From: Cellulosimicrobium cellulans
GTDB lineage: Bacteria > Actinomycetota > Actinomycetes > Actinomycetales > Cellulomonadaceae
Assembly (NCBI RefSeq): GCF_006539945.1
Contig: NZ_BJNZ01000005.1
Location: forward strand, 124,001-188,000
Length of the DNA: 64,000 bases
Direction of reading: 5' to 3'
Shown: positions 35,953-45,104 of the stretch, in pieces
How positions within the stretch are numbered: the stretch's first letter is position 1
How the letters are laid out: every line of letters starts with the position of its first letter
Notes under the pieces: generated by a model
Told to the model about the DNA's origin: nothing
The model's database searches: none
Seen by the model: the letters and a program-made list of their open reading frames with translations, nothing else
Translations under genes and position numbers: made by a program

Positions 35953-38217
35953 ATGAGACCCACAGCCGTGCTCAAGGTCGCCGCCGCGCTCACCGTCGCC
36001 GTCGCCGTCGCGCTGACGCCTTCCGCGACGGCGCTCGCCGCCGCACCGAGCGGCCTCACCGCCCGCCCCGGCGAGGGAGCCGGCCCCGTCCGCACGACCG
36101 CCGTCGTCCCCACGCTCGTCGCGCGCGCGACCCTCTCCGCCGACCACCTCGAGGAGGGCCCGCCGTCCGGCGCCCTCGTGACCCCCGCCAACGGCCGCCA
36201 GGGGCCGTTCGACGGCCAGGTGGTCCCCGGCTTCTCGGCCATGATCGACAACGGCGACGGGACGTTCTGGGCCCAGCCGGACAACGGGTTCGGCGCGAAG
36301 GGCAACTCGGCCGACTTCCTCCTGCGCCTCTACCGCGTCACGCCCCACTGGGAGACGGCGCGGGGTGGCGCCGGCGAGATCGAGGTCGGCGAGCACCTCT
36401 CGCTGCGCGACCCGGACCACCTCGTCGACTTCCCGATCGTCCACGAGGACACCGAGGAGCGGCTCCTCACCGGGGCCGACTTCGACATCGAGTCCGTCGT
36501 GCGTGCCAAGGACGGCACCTTCTGGATCGGGGAGGAGTTCGGGCCCTTCCTCCTGCACGTCGACGCGACGGGTGCGCTCCTCGCCCCGCCCGTGCCGTTC
36601 CCCGACGGCAAGTCGCCCGCCAACCCGCACCTCGCGCCCGGGGAGACGCCGCTCGTCGGGTCGAGCCGCGGGTTCGAGGCGCTCGCAGGCTCGCGCGACG
36701 GCCGCTACCTGTACCCCGTGCTCGAGGGCGCGCTCGTCGGCGACGACCCGCGCGACCGCGTCGTGCGCCAGTTCGACACGCGCGCGGGCCGGTACACCGA
36801 CCGCACCTGGACCTACCGCGTGGACACCGACGCCAACGTGGTGGGCGACGCGTTCCTGGTCCGCGGCGACGAGCTCCTGCTCGTCGAGCGCGACGACTTC
36901 GACGGCGCGCAGTCGGTGACCAAGCGGGTCTACCGCGTCGATCTCGACGAGGCCGACCGTTCCGGCCGGCTCGAGAAGGAGCTCGTGCTCGACGCGCTGA
37001 AGATCGCCAACCCGCACGGCCTCGGCGCGGGCGACGGCTACGGCACCGGCGACCCGTTCTCGCTGCCCGTGCAGTCGTTCGAGACCGTCGTCCAGCTGCG
37101 CGACGGCCGCCTGCTGCTCGCGAACGACAACAACTACCCGGGGAACGACGCGCGCGTGCCCGGCGCCCCCGACGACACCGAGATGGTCCTCGTCGACCTG
37201 CGGCGCGAGCGCGTCGCGACCGACGACGTGACCGTCGTGGGGCACCGCGGCGCGAGCGGCTACCGCCCCGAGCACACGCTCGCCGCGTACGAGCAGGCGA
37301 TCCTCCAGTGCGCCGACTTCATCGAGCCCGACGTCGTCTCCACCCAGGACGGCGTGCTCGTCGCCCGGCACGAGAACGAGATCGGGGGCACGACGAACGT
37401 CGCGCAGCACCCCGAGTTCGCGGACCGCCGCACGACGAAGACGATCGACGGCACCGCGGTCACCGGGTGGTTCACGGAGGACTTCACGCTCGCCGAGCTG
37501 CGCACCCTGCGCGCGAAGGAGCGCATCCCGGCCCTCCGCCCGCAGAGCACGGCGTTCGACGGCCTCTACCCGGTCCCGACCCTCGCCGAGGTCCTCGACC
37601 TCGCCCGGCACTCCGAGACGTGCGACGGGAAGCAGGTCGGGGTGTACCCCGAGACCAAGCACCCGACCTACTTCGACGCGGTCGGGCTGTCGCTCGAGGA
37701 ACCGCTCGTCGCCGCGCTGCGCGACGCGGGGCTCGACTCGCGCGAGGCGCCCGTCATCGTGCAGTCGTTCGAGACGGGCAACCTGCGCGAGCTCGACCGC
37801 CTGACGAAGGTCGACCTCGCGCAGCTCGTCAGCAGTACCGGCGCCCCCTACGACCTCGTCGCCGCGGGCGACCCGCGCACGTACGCCGACCTGGTCACGC
37901 GCACCGGCCTGCGGGAGATCGCGCGGTACGCCGACGGCGTCGGGCTCGAGAAGAACGTCATGATCCCGCGCCGCGCCGACGGGACGCTCGGCACGCCGAC
38001 GCCCGTCATCCGTGACGCGCACCGCGCGGGTCTGGAGGTCCACGGGTGGACCTTCCGCGCGGAGAACCAGTTCCTGCCCGCGGAGTACCGCTCGAGCGCC
38101 GACCCGGCCGCGTACGGCGACCTCGCCGGCGAGGTCCGCGTCTTCCTCGACGCGGGCATGGACGGGTTCTTCACCGACCAGCCCGACCTCGGGGTCGCCG
38201 CCGTGCGCGACCGCTGA
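35953..38217 (+). CDS. secreted phytase-like esterase fused to glycerophosphodiester phosphodiesterase
   Basis: A 754-aa exported protein. Residues 1-31 are a signal peptide (VLKVAAALTVAVAVAL, then Ala-rich cleavage region). Residues 60-415 are an esterase-like-activity-of-phytase domain (FSAMIDNGDGTFWAQPDNGF, GADFDIESVVRAKDGTFWIG). Residues 430-750 are a GDPD domain: HRGASGYRPEHTLAAY, then FIEPDV, then VYPETKHP, with the catalytic His pair. It probably releases phosphate or glycerol phosphate from organic phosphates outside the cell. No lipobox or cell-wall anchor is seen. Confidence 0.87.
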   Translation: MRPTAVLKVAAALTVAVAVALTPSATALAAAPSGLTARPGEGAGPVRTTAVVPTLVARATLSADHLEEGPPSGALVTPANGRQGPFDGQVVPGFSAMIDNGDGTFWAQPDNGFGAKGNSADFLLRLYRVTPHWETARGGAGEIEVGEHLSLRDPDHLVDFPIVHEDTEERLLTGADFDIESVVRAKDGTFWIGEEFGPFLLHVDATGALLAPPVPFPDGKSPANPHLAPGETPLVGSSRGFEALAGSRDGRYLYPVLEGALVGDDPRDRVVRQFDTRAGRYTDRTWTYRVDTDANVVGDAFLVRGDELLLVERDDFDGAQSVTKRVYRVDLDEADRSGRLEKELVLDALKIANPHGLGAGDGYGTGDPFSLPVQSFETVVQLRDGRLLLANDNNYPGNDARVPGAPDDTEMVLVDLRRERVATDDVTVVGHRGASGYRPEHTLAAYEQAILQCADFIEPDVVSTQDGVLVARHENEIGGTTNVAQHPEFADRRTTKTIDGTAVTGWFTEDFTLAELRTLRAKERIPALRPQSTAFDGLYPVPTLAEVLDLARHSETCDGKQVGVYPETKHPTYFDAVGLSLEEPLVAALRDAGLDSREAPVIVQSFETGNLRELDRLTKVDLAQLVSSTGAPYDLVAAGDPRTYADLVTRTGLREIARYADGVGLEKNVMIPRRADGTLGTPTPVIRDAHRAGLEVHGWTFRAENQFLPAEYRSSADPAAYGDLAGEVRVFLDAGMDGFFTDQPDLGVAAVRDR

Positions 38218-38295
38218 CACCCCGCAGGTCCGTCCTTCGCCGCCCTTTCACACGTCCTCCTGCTGGTTCGGCGCACGCATCCACGCCGCACCCTT

Positions 38296-38308
38296 TACCC
38301 TCAGACCG
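38296..38308 (+). promoter_or_regulatory. probable leaderless promoter of the LCP gene
   Basis: TACCCT at 38296-38301 is followed by six bases and the GTG start. No ribosome-binding site precedes the GTG. Confidence 0.45.
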
Positions 38309-39669
38309 TGCCAACGACCGCTCCCGCCTCGTCGTCCCCGCGCTCGCGGCCCCGCGCGCCGCAGACGACGCACTCCCGGAAGGGCGGCGAGGACAAGCCC
38401 TCCGGCGGCCCGCACCACGCGCGTGCGCTGCGCTCGCACCGCGTCGCGCGGGCCGTCGGGCTCGTCCTCACCGGGGCCCTCGTGTTCGTCGCGGTCGGCG
38501 CAGGAGCCGTGTACCTCGACCTCAAGTCGAAGATCACCGTGAGCGACGTGTCGGGCCTCGTCGTCGGCGGGCCGACGGTCGAGCCGCCGAAGGACCCGTC
38601 CGACCCGTTCGCCGGCAAGGCGCTCAACATCCTCGTCATGGGCACGGACTACCGCGACGCCGCGAACGAGGCGATCGCCGGCAAGGAGGAGGGCATGCGG
38701 TCGGACACCACGTTCATCGTGCACGTGTCCGGTGACCGCACCCGCATGGAGGTCGTCTCGATCCCGCGCGACTCCCTCGTCGCCCTCCCGGCGTGCAACC
38801 TCCCCGACGGGTCCATGTCCTCGCCGCGGCGCAGCGCGATGTTCAACGAGGCCTTCCAGATCGGCTCCGGCGGCGTCGACGACATGACGTACGCCGCCGC
38901 GTGCACCATCACCGCGGTGCAGGACCTCACGGGCGTGCCCATCACCAACCACGTCGTCGTCAAGATGACCGGGGTCATCGGCGTCGTCGACGCGATCGAG
39001 GGCGTGACCATGTGCTTCCCGGAGCCCGTCGTCGAGGACCCGGACTACGGCACGCTGAACCTCCCCGAGGGCGAGCACACCCTGAACGGCCACGAGGCGA
39101 TCAGCTTTCTCCGTGCCCGCCACGGCACGGGCATGGGCCTCGAGATGGGGTCCGACCTCACGCGCATCGCCCGCCAGCAGGCGTTCATCGACTCCGCCGT
39201 GCGAGAGCTGCTCTCCCAGAACATCATCACCAACTCGCCCCAGCTCTACGGTGTCATCGAGGCCGTGCTCGGCTCGATCAGCGCGGACCCCACCATCGCG
39301 GACCCGACGGCGCTCGCGGGCCTCGCGTTCAGCCTCCGCGCGATCAAGCCGTCGGAGGTCGTCTTCACGCAGGTCCCCGTCGTCGAGGCGGCGAGCGACC
39401 GCAACCGCGTCGAGTGGACGTCGGAGGCCGACGCGATCTGGCAGCGGCTCATCGACGACGCGCCCGCGCCCGGTCACGAGCCCGTCGATCCGCGCGACGA
39501 CGCGACGGCGCCCGCGGGCGGCACGACCGACCCGGCGACCGGGGCGGACCCGGGGACGACCGACCCCGGGACGACCGACCCCGGGACCACCGACCCGGGA
39601 ACGACCGCCCCGGGAACGACGCCCGAGACGCCGGTCGAGGAAGAGCTGCAACCCGGGGTGTGCCCCTAG
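38308..39669 (+). CDS. LytR-CpsA-Psr (LCP) family cell-wall ligase
   Basis: A 453-aa type II membrane protein. A basic cytoplasmic N terminus of about 50 residues leads into one helix (AVGLVLTGALVFVAVGAGAV). The LCP domain spans residues 95-350: ILVMGTDYRD near the start, SIPRDSLVALPAC, and the Arg-rich ISFLRARHGTGMGLE. LCP proteins transfer glycopolymers such as teichoic acid or arabinogalactan to peptidoglycan. The C-terminal tail holds five DPGTT-type repeats and is probably an extended wall-spanning stretch. Confidence 0.9.
   Translation: MPTTAPASSSPRSRPRAPQTTHSRKGGEDKPSGGPHHARALRSHRVARAVGLVLTGALVFVAVGAGAVYLDLKSKITVSDVSGLVVGGPTVEPPKDPSDPFAGKALNILVMGTDYRDAANEAIAGKEEGMRSDTTFIVHVSGDRTRMEVVSIPRDSLVALPACNLPDGSMSSPRRSAMFNEAFQIGSGGVDDMTYAAACTITAVQDLTGVPITNHVVVKMTGVIGVVDAIEGVTMCFPEPVVEDPDYGTLNLPEGEHTLNGHEAISFLRARHGTGMGLEMGSDLTRIARQQAFIDSAVRELLSQNIITNSPQLYGVIEAVLGSISADPTIADPTALAGLAFSLRAIKPSEVVFTQVPVVEAASDRNRVEWTSEADAIWQRLIDDAPAPGHEPVDPRDDATAPAGGTTDPATGADPGTTDPGTTDPGTTDPGTTAPGTTPETPVEEELQPGVCP
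39547..39621 (+). repeat. 5 x 15-bp repeat coding DPGTT
   Basis: Four DPGTT units and one APGTT are encoded in tandem in the C-terminal tail of the LCP protein. Wobble bases differ little between copies. Confidence 0.85.
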
Positions 39670-39732
39670 CCGACGACCTCGCGGGCCCGGACGCGGGCTC
39701 GATCGGGGCGACGAGGCCGCAGAGGTTCCCGT

Positions 39733-40968
39733 TCAGGGGCGCGGCGTCGTGCCGAGCCGGGCCAGGCGGTCCACCGCCTCGTGCAGCACGTCCTCACGCT
39801 TGACGAACGTGAACCGCACGCGCGAGGCGAGCGCACGGGCCGTCGTCGAACCCGGCGTGCAGAACGCGCTCACAGGGACGGCGACGACGCCCGCGAGGGC
39901 GGGCAGCTCGCGGCACAGGGCGGTGCCGTCCTCGAAGCCGAGCGGGGCGCCGTCGGCGATGACGAAGTACGTCCCCTGCGGCACGACGACGTCGAACCCG
40001 GCCCGGACCAGCCCCTCGCACAGCAGGTCCCGGCGCGTGGCGAGCGAGTCCGCCAGCGCGCGCGGCGTCTCGTCGTCGGACAGCGCGTCGGCGATCGCGG
40101 GCTGGAACGGCGCACCCGACGCGTAGGTGAGGAACTGCTTGACCGTGCGCACCGCGGTGACGAGCGGCTCCGGGCCGTGCAGCCAGCCGATCTTCCAGCC
40201 GGTGAAGGAGAACGTCTTGCCGGCCGAGGAGATCGTGATCGTGCGCTGCCGCATCCCCGGCAGGGTCGCGACCGGCACGTGCCGGGCGTCGTCGAACGTC
40301 AGGTGCTCGTAGACCTCGTCCGTGACGACGACCGCGTCGTGGCGGCGCGCGACGGCCGCGATCGCGTCGAGCTCGTCGAGGTCGAGCACCGTGCCCGTCG
40401 GGTTGTGCGGCGAGTTCACGAGGATGAGGCGCGTGCGGTCGGTGACGGCCGCGCGCAGGGCGTCGCGGTCGAGGCGGAAGCGGTCCGGGCCGGGCACGAG
40501 GGGGACGGTGACGTGGTTCGCCCCCGCGAGCGCGATGCACGCGGCGTGGGAGTCGTAGAACGGCTCGAGCGTGACGACGTCGTCCCCCGGTCCGGCCAGC
40601 GCGAGGATCGTCGCGGCGAGGGCCTCCGTCGCGCCGGTCGTCACCAGGACCTCGGTCTCCGGGTCGGGGTCCAGCCCGTAGTGCCGGTACTGGTGGCTCG
40701 CGACCGCGTTGCGCAGCTCGAGGATGCCCGGGCCCGGCGGGTACTGGTTGTGGCCCTCCTCGATCGCGCGGACCGCCGCGTGCTTGACCGTCGCCGGGCC
40801 GTCGACGTCCGGGAAGCCCTGCCCCAGGTTGATCGCGCCCGTGCGGTGCGCGAGGGCGGTCATCTCGGCGAAGACCGTCGCCGCCACCGCACCGTCCGCC
40901 CCGAGGAGGCCGGTGGCACGGGCGGCTGCCTGCCAGCGGCCGGGCGGGAGGTCGTTCGTGGCCGTCAT
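39733..40968 (-). CDS. class I/II PLP-dependent aminotransferase
   Basis: A 411-aa fold-type I aminotransferase. Motifs NLGQGFPDVDGP near the N terminus, NSPHNPTG near residue 180, and the PLP Lys in ISSAGKTFSFTGWKIGW near residue 250 match the DapC/YbdL/kynurenine-aminotransferase branch. N-succinyl-diaminopimelate or methionine transamination are both possible; substrate is unclear. The ATG at 40968 is preferred over the GTG at 40974 because TAGGGT eight bases upstream suggests a leaderless start there. Confidence 0.85.
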   Translation of the reverse strand: MTATNDLPPGRWQAAARATGLLGADGAVAATVFAEMTALAHRTGAINLGQGFPDVDGPATVKHAAVRAIEEGHNQYPPGPGILELRNAVASHQYRHYGLDPDPETEVLVTTGATEALAATILALAGPGDDVVTLEPFYDSHAACIALAGANHVTVPLVPGPDRFRLDRDALRAAVTDRTRLILVNSPHNPTGTVLDLDELDAIAAVARRHDAVVVTDEVYEHLTFDDARHVPVATLPGMRQRTITISSAGKTFSFTGWKIGWLHGPEPLVTAVRTVKQFLTYASGAPFQPAIADALSDDETPRALADSLATRRDLLCEGLVRAGFDVVVPQGTYFVIADGAPLGFEDGTALCRELPALAGVVAVPVSAFCTPGSTTARALASRVRFTFVKREDVLHEAVDRLARLGTTPRP

Positions 40969-41170
40969 GGACACCGACCCTAGTCGTGCCCACGCCCACG
41001 ATGTGGGACGCCGCCGTCGGGTTCCCGCTGAGCGAGCGCGGTGATCCGCGGGTGCGAGGCGCCGTCGTCCACAGGGCCCTGCGGCGAGACGCTCGGATGC
41101 CCTACTCTCTCGGTCAGGTCTTCACGGTCCGGCGGGGCAGCCGGCCAGCAGAGCAGGGGGAATGCTCGAC

Positions 41171-42457
41171 ATGTCTACGGACACGCACGCCGTCGGCGTG
41201 CTCGAGGGCGAGGTGCGCGAGCTCGTCCGGCGGCGCGGGGTGGACCCCGTGCGGGACCGGGCGGCGGTCGACGAGCTCGTCCGCGAGGCGGTCGCCGACT
41301 ACGAGACGCGGAGCGCGCTCGGCGCCGTCGCGCCGCTCGCCGACCCGACGGCAGCCGGTCGTGCGGTGGTCGACTCGGTGGCCGGCCTCGGACCGCTCCA
41401 GCCGTACCTCGACGACCCGGAGATCGAGGAGATCTGGATCAACGCGCCCTCGCAGGTGTTCGTCGCGCGGGGCGGCCGGTCCGAGCTCACGACGACGATC
41501 CTCACCGCGGAGCAGGTGCGCGACCTCGTCGAGCAGATGCTGCGCTCGTCCGGGCGCCGGCTGGACCTGTCGAGCCCGTTCGTCGACGCGTCGTTGCCCG
41601 GCGGCGAGCGGCTCCACGTGGTGATCCCTGACGTCACGCGCACCGCGTGGGCGGTCAACATCCGCAAGCACGTGGTCCGTGCGTCGCACGTCGACGACCT
41701 CGTGCGGCTCGGCTCGCTCACCCCGCAGGCGGCGGCGTTCCTCGACGCCTCGGTCCGCGCCGGGCTGAACATCCTCGTCGCGGGGGCCACCCAGGCGGGC
41801 AAGACGACGATGCTCAACGCCCTCGCGGGCTCGGTCCCGCCCACGCAGCGCGTCGTCACGTGCGAGGAGGTGTTCGAGCTCCGGTTCGCCGTGCGGGACG
41901 TCGTGTCCATGCAGTGCCGTCAGGCGAGCCTCGAGGGGACCGGCGAGATCCCGTTGCGGCGCCTCGTGAAGGAGGCGCTGCGCATGCGCCCGGACCGGAT
42001 CGTCATCGGGGAGGTCCGCGAGGCGGAGAGCTTCGACCTCCTTGTCGCGTTGAACGCCGGAGTTCCCGGGATGTGCACCCTGCACGCGAACTCGGCTCGC
42101 GAGGCGATCACCAAGATGTGCACGCTGCCGCTGCTCGCGGGCGAGAACGTCTCCGACCGCTTCGTGGTGCCCACCGTCGCGTCCGCGATCGACCTCGTCG
42201 TCCACCTCGGCGTCGACGTCGACGGCCGGCGGGTCGTGCGCGAGGTCCTGGGGGTCACGGGGCGGGTCGAGCAGGGCGTGGTGGAGGCCGCGGAGATCTT
42301 CGTCCGGTCCGGAGACCGCCTGGTGCGGGCGGACGGGTTCCCGCCCGGCGCGGACCGGTTCGCGCGTGCAGGGATCGACCTGGCAGCCGTGCTGCACCCC
42401 GGGCGCGCGCTCGTCTCGGGCGCCTCGGCCTGCACGGCGCGGTCGGGGGAGGGCTGA
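41171..42457 (+). CDS. cpaF: Tad/Flp pilus secretion ATPase (CpaF/TadA)
   Basis: A 428-aa type II/IV secretion ATPase. The Walker A GATQAGKTTM places the Lys near residue 211. The Walker B LRMRPDRIVIGEVREAE and the His box CTLHANSAREA follow. It powers assembly of Flp-type pili. The ATG at 41171 is preferred over 41162 because the AGGGGGA site is too close to the latter. It starts the Tad cluster; tadB begins 1 nt after its stop. No TadZ/CpaE or prepilin peptidase gene is in the window, so these must lie elsewhere. The 202 bases before it hold no gene. Confidence 0.93.
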   Translation: MSTDTHAVGVLEGEVRELVRRRGVDPVRDRAAVDELVREAVADYETRSALGAVAPLADPTAAGRAVVDSVAGLGPLQPYLDDPEIEEIWINAPSQVFVARGGRSELTTTILTAEQVRDLVEQMLRSSGRRLDLSSPFVDASLPGGERLHVVIPDVTRTAWAVNIRKHVVRASHVDDLVRLGSLTPQAAAFLDASVRAGLNILVAGATQAGKTTMLNALAGSVPPTQRVVTCEEVFELRFAVRDVVSMQCRQASLEGTGEIPLRRLVKEALRMRPDRIVIGEVREAESFDLLVALNAGVPGMCTLHANSAREAITKMCTLPLLAGENVSDRFVVPTVASAIDLVVHLGVDVDGRRVVREVLGVTGRVEQGVVEAAEIFVRSGDRLVRADGFPPGADRFARAGIDLAAVLHPGRALVSGASACTARSGEG

Positions 42458-42458
42458 C

Positions 42459-43115
42459 GTGGGCGTGGTCGTGGGGTTCCTGCTCGGTGCGGGCCTGTTC
42501 TGCGTCTGGTGGTCGTTCTGGACGCCGGGCCTGCCCCGGGAGCGCCGTGCGGACGGCTGGGCGGCCCGCACCCAGGACCTCCTCGTGCAGGCGGGTGCGC
42601 CCTCCGTGACGCCGGGCGCCCTGGTCGCGACGAGCGCGGGTGTGGGGCTCGTGGTCCTCCTCGTCGCGACGGTCCTCGCGGGGTCGGTCACGATCGCCGC
42701 GTGCTTCGGGGCGATCGCCGCGTCGCTGCCGGTGCTCCTCGTGCGCTCTCGTGCCCGACGCCGGAGGGCGCGGCTGCGCGACGTGTGGCCCGAGGTGCTG
42801 GACCACCTCGCCTCCGGTGTCCGCGCGGGCCTGTCGCTGCCCGAGGCCGTCGGCCAGCTGGGTGAGCGCGGCCCGGCGGAGCTGCGAGAGCCGTTCGCCC
42901 GGTTCGCGGTGGACTACCGCGCCTCGGGGCGCTTCGGGGACTGTCTGGACCGGCTCAAGGAACGGCTCGCGGACCCGGTGGCCGACCGCATCGTGGAGTC
43001 GCTGCGCCTGACGCGTGACGTGGGCGGGACCGACCTGGGGCGGCTCCTGCGCACCCTCTCCGCGTTCCTGCGGGAGGACGCGCGGACCCGTGGCGAGCAT
43101 CCGGCGACGGGATGA
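42459..43115 (+). pseudogene. tadB: tadB, 5' part, interrupted by the integrated element
   Basis: Codons for the first 213 residues of TadB, the inner-membrane platform protein of the Tad pilus. Two N-terminal helices and the start of the T2SSF domain (VLDHLASGVRAGLSLPEAVG) are intact. At GGCGAGC (43092-43098) the host sequence stops and the frame runs on into element DNA as HPATG and a TGA. Conserved TadB sequence resumes after the same heptamer at 51120. Joining 42459-43098 to 51121-51341 gives 861 nt, an exact open frame of 286 codons plus stop. The GTG start has GGAGGG upstream. As integrated, the product lacks the C-terminal part of the domain and is probably inactive. Confidence 0.92.
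43092..43098. other. attL core
   Basis: GGCGAGC shared with 51114-51120. Host tadB lies to its left and element DNA to its right. The serine recombinase gene starts 41 bases further on. Confidence 0.85.
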
Positions 43116-43139
43116 CGGTCGTCACCGTAGCATGTCGCC

Positions 43140-44654
43140 ATGCCGAAACGTGCCGTCGTCTACGTGCGACTCTCCGACTTCCGCGGCGACGCCGACCCCA
43201 CGCTCTCGCCAGAGACCCAAGAGGAGAAGTGCCGGGCCTACTGCACGGCGAAGGGCTGGGACGTCGTCGAGGTCGTGCGCGACCTCGACGTGTCGGGCTC
43301 CGACAAGGGCCTCCGGCTCGACCGGCCGGGCCTCTCACGGGTCCGCGCGCTTCTGCCGTCGGTCGACGTCGTCGTGTTCGCAAAGTTGGACCGGCTCGCG
43401 CGAAACGTGATCGACTTCCGCACGTTCGCGGAGGAGGCCGAGACGCGCGGCGCGACGCTCGCGTCGGTCGCCGAGTCCCTCGACCTCTCGACGGCGGCCG
43501 GGCGTTTCGTCGCGACGATCCTCGCGGCGTTCGCCGAAATGGAGGCGGCTGCAATCGCGGACCGCGTGCGCGACTCCCGCGCTGCGAAGGCTCAAGCCCT
43601 ACGTTGGGGCGGCGCCCCGCCCCCGTACGGCTACGAGAGCGTCCCGCACCCCGAGGGGAAGGGGCGCGCGCTCGTGCTCAAGGCGGACGAGGTCGCCGTT
43701 ATTCACGAGATGGCCGACCGAGTCCTCGGCGGTGAGGCCTTGACGTCGATCGCCCTGGACTTCAACCGTCGGGGCATCGCTCGCCGACGCGGCACATGGG
43801 CGGCGTCAACGGTCGCGCGCATCCTCCGGAACGACGCGACCGTTGGGCGCCTGACGCACCGTGGCGCGCCCGTCCTCGGCGAAGACGGCCTCCCCGCCAC
43901 GCCGTGGCCCGCCGCGCTCCCTCCGGCGACTTGGCGCACCGTGCGTGCCGTCCTCGACGAGAACGCCGAGCGCGTCGCCGGGAGCCGTCGGCCCGCCAGG
44001 AAGCGCGCCTCGCGGCTCCTGAGCGGCTTCCTCTACTGCGAGACGTGCAACCGCCCGCTCGCGCTCCAGACGTACAAGGCAGGCCCCACGTACGTCTGCA
44101 AGGCGAAGGCGAACGCGAAGCCGTGCGCGACGGGCGGGAGCGTCCTCGCGGAGCGCGTCGAGGAGGAGGTCGTCGGGCAGTTCCTCCGCGCGGTTGGGCG
44201 ACTCCCGGCGACTCGCGTCGTGGCGGCTGGGGACGCCGAGGCCGTGGACCGCCTCGCGGCGGCGAACGCCGCCCTCGACGACCTCGCGCGACGGTTGCGG
44301 GACGCCGACGACGACGAGACGCTCGCGCTCCTCACGCGGCGTGCGACGCTCCGCGCCCTCGTCGACGACCTCGGCAAGGCCGCCGCTACCCCTCGGGTGC
44401 GGGAGGAGCCGACGGGCCGGACGGTGGGGGAGGAGTGGGAATCGGCCGACGTCCTCGCCCGGCGTGCGCTTCTCGGCCGTGCCCTTGACCACGTCGTCGT
44501 GCGTCCGATCGGCCGCGGGTATCACCGCCGTCCGGTTGCGGACCGTCTCGTCGTCGTGTGGCACCCCGACGAGCCGACAGTCAACGACGCGGGAGGAGAG
44601 TCTCGGCACGTCCCGGCGCGCGTCCTCGCCGCTTCCGGCGCCGCCGCTGAGTAG
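43140..44654 (+). CDS. int: large serine recombinase (integrase)
   Basis: A 504-aa serine integrase. The catalytic Ser is residue 12 (YVRLSDF), and the resolvase domain continues through FAKLDRLARN to about residue 140. The recombinase domain holds GGAPPPYGYE and SIALDFNRRGIARR. A zinc ribbon follows at CETCNRPLAL and the later paired Cys, and a coiled-coil region near residues 360-420 completes the large-serine-recombinase plan. It would integrate and excise the element between attP and the tadB attB without host factors, needing a directionality factor to excise. The ATG has TAGCAT six bases upstream and no ribosome site, so it may be leaderless. Confidence 0.93.
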   Translation: MPKRAVVYVRLSDFRGDADPTLSPETQEEKCRAYCTAKGWDVVEVVRDLDVSGSDKGLRLDRPGLSRVRALLPSVDVVVFAKLDRLARNVIDFRTFAEEAETRGATLASVAESLDLSTAAGRFVATILAAFAEMEAAAIADRVRDSRAAKAQALRWGGAPPPYGYESVPHPEGKGRALVLKADEVAVIHEMADRVLGGEALTSIALDFNRRGIARRRGTWAASTVARILRNDATVGRLTHRGAPVLGEDGLPATPWPAALPPATWRTVRAVLDENAERVAGSRRPARKRASRLLSGFLYCETCNRPLALQTYKAGPTYVCKAKANAKPCATGGSVLAERVEEEVVGQFLRAVGRLPATRVVAAGDAEAVDRLAAANAALDDLARRLRDADDDETLALLTRRATLRALVDDLGKAAATPRVREEPTGRTVGEEWESADVLARRALLGRALDHVVVRPIGRGYHRRPVADRLVVVWHPDEPTVNDAGGESRHVPARVLAASGAAAE

Positions 44655-44676
44655 CGCCCACCCCTCCAGCAATTCA

Positions 44677-44718
44677 CGAGAGCCTCGCCCGCGGACGTTC
44701 CGCGGGGCGGGGCTCTCG
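44677..44718. terminator. terminator after int
   Basis: CGAGAGCCTCGCCCGCGGA and TCCGCGGGGCGGGGCTCTCG form a long, almost perfect stem 22 bases after the int stop. Confidence 0.75.
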
Positions 44719-45104
44719 TCGTACTGCCGTGCTTCGTGCGGCTGGGAGAGCGGCGCGTGCGCGTTCGACGCCGGGGTGACGCCGGAGGGGGGTGGATGGG
44801 GCGCGAGAGGCGCCCCCCTCTAGTTCTCTCTCAAGAGTCTTCCTTCCTTAGAGAGGGAACAGGAGGGGGAGGGTTCTAGCGCCCCACGCGCCCCCTCGGC
44901 GATCCACGCTCCGCGCGAGGCAACACCGCGGTTTTCCACGCACGACTTCTCCAGTAGAGGGCTCGCGCGCCCGCCCGGCGACGGTCGGGCGGCGCCGCGC
45001 TGCCCTCGCCGAGCCGCTCGCGCTCGGCGTCCGGGCGAGCCCCGTCAACGTCGACGCGCTCGCTCGGGTCTCAGTAGCCCTCTCACGAACCACTGGAGTT
45101 CCCC
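44719..45104. other. non-coding leader region before the coat gene
   Basis: No convincing gene on either strand. It holds an A/T-richer hairpin at 44823-44860 (GTTCTCTCT pairing with AGAGGGAAC, 8 of 9) and a purine-rich run AGGAGGGGGAGGG just after it. A promoter for the coat gene is expected here, but no clear -10/-35 pair stands out. Confidence 0.5.

Noticed and set aside
39547-39621. DPGTT repeats as a CRISPR or regulatory array
   Set aside because: They are in frame within the LCP gene and code a simple extracellular tail.
44848-45093. 81-aa minus-strand frame in the int-coat gap
   Set aside because: No ribosome site, biased composition, and no coding-like pattern.
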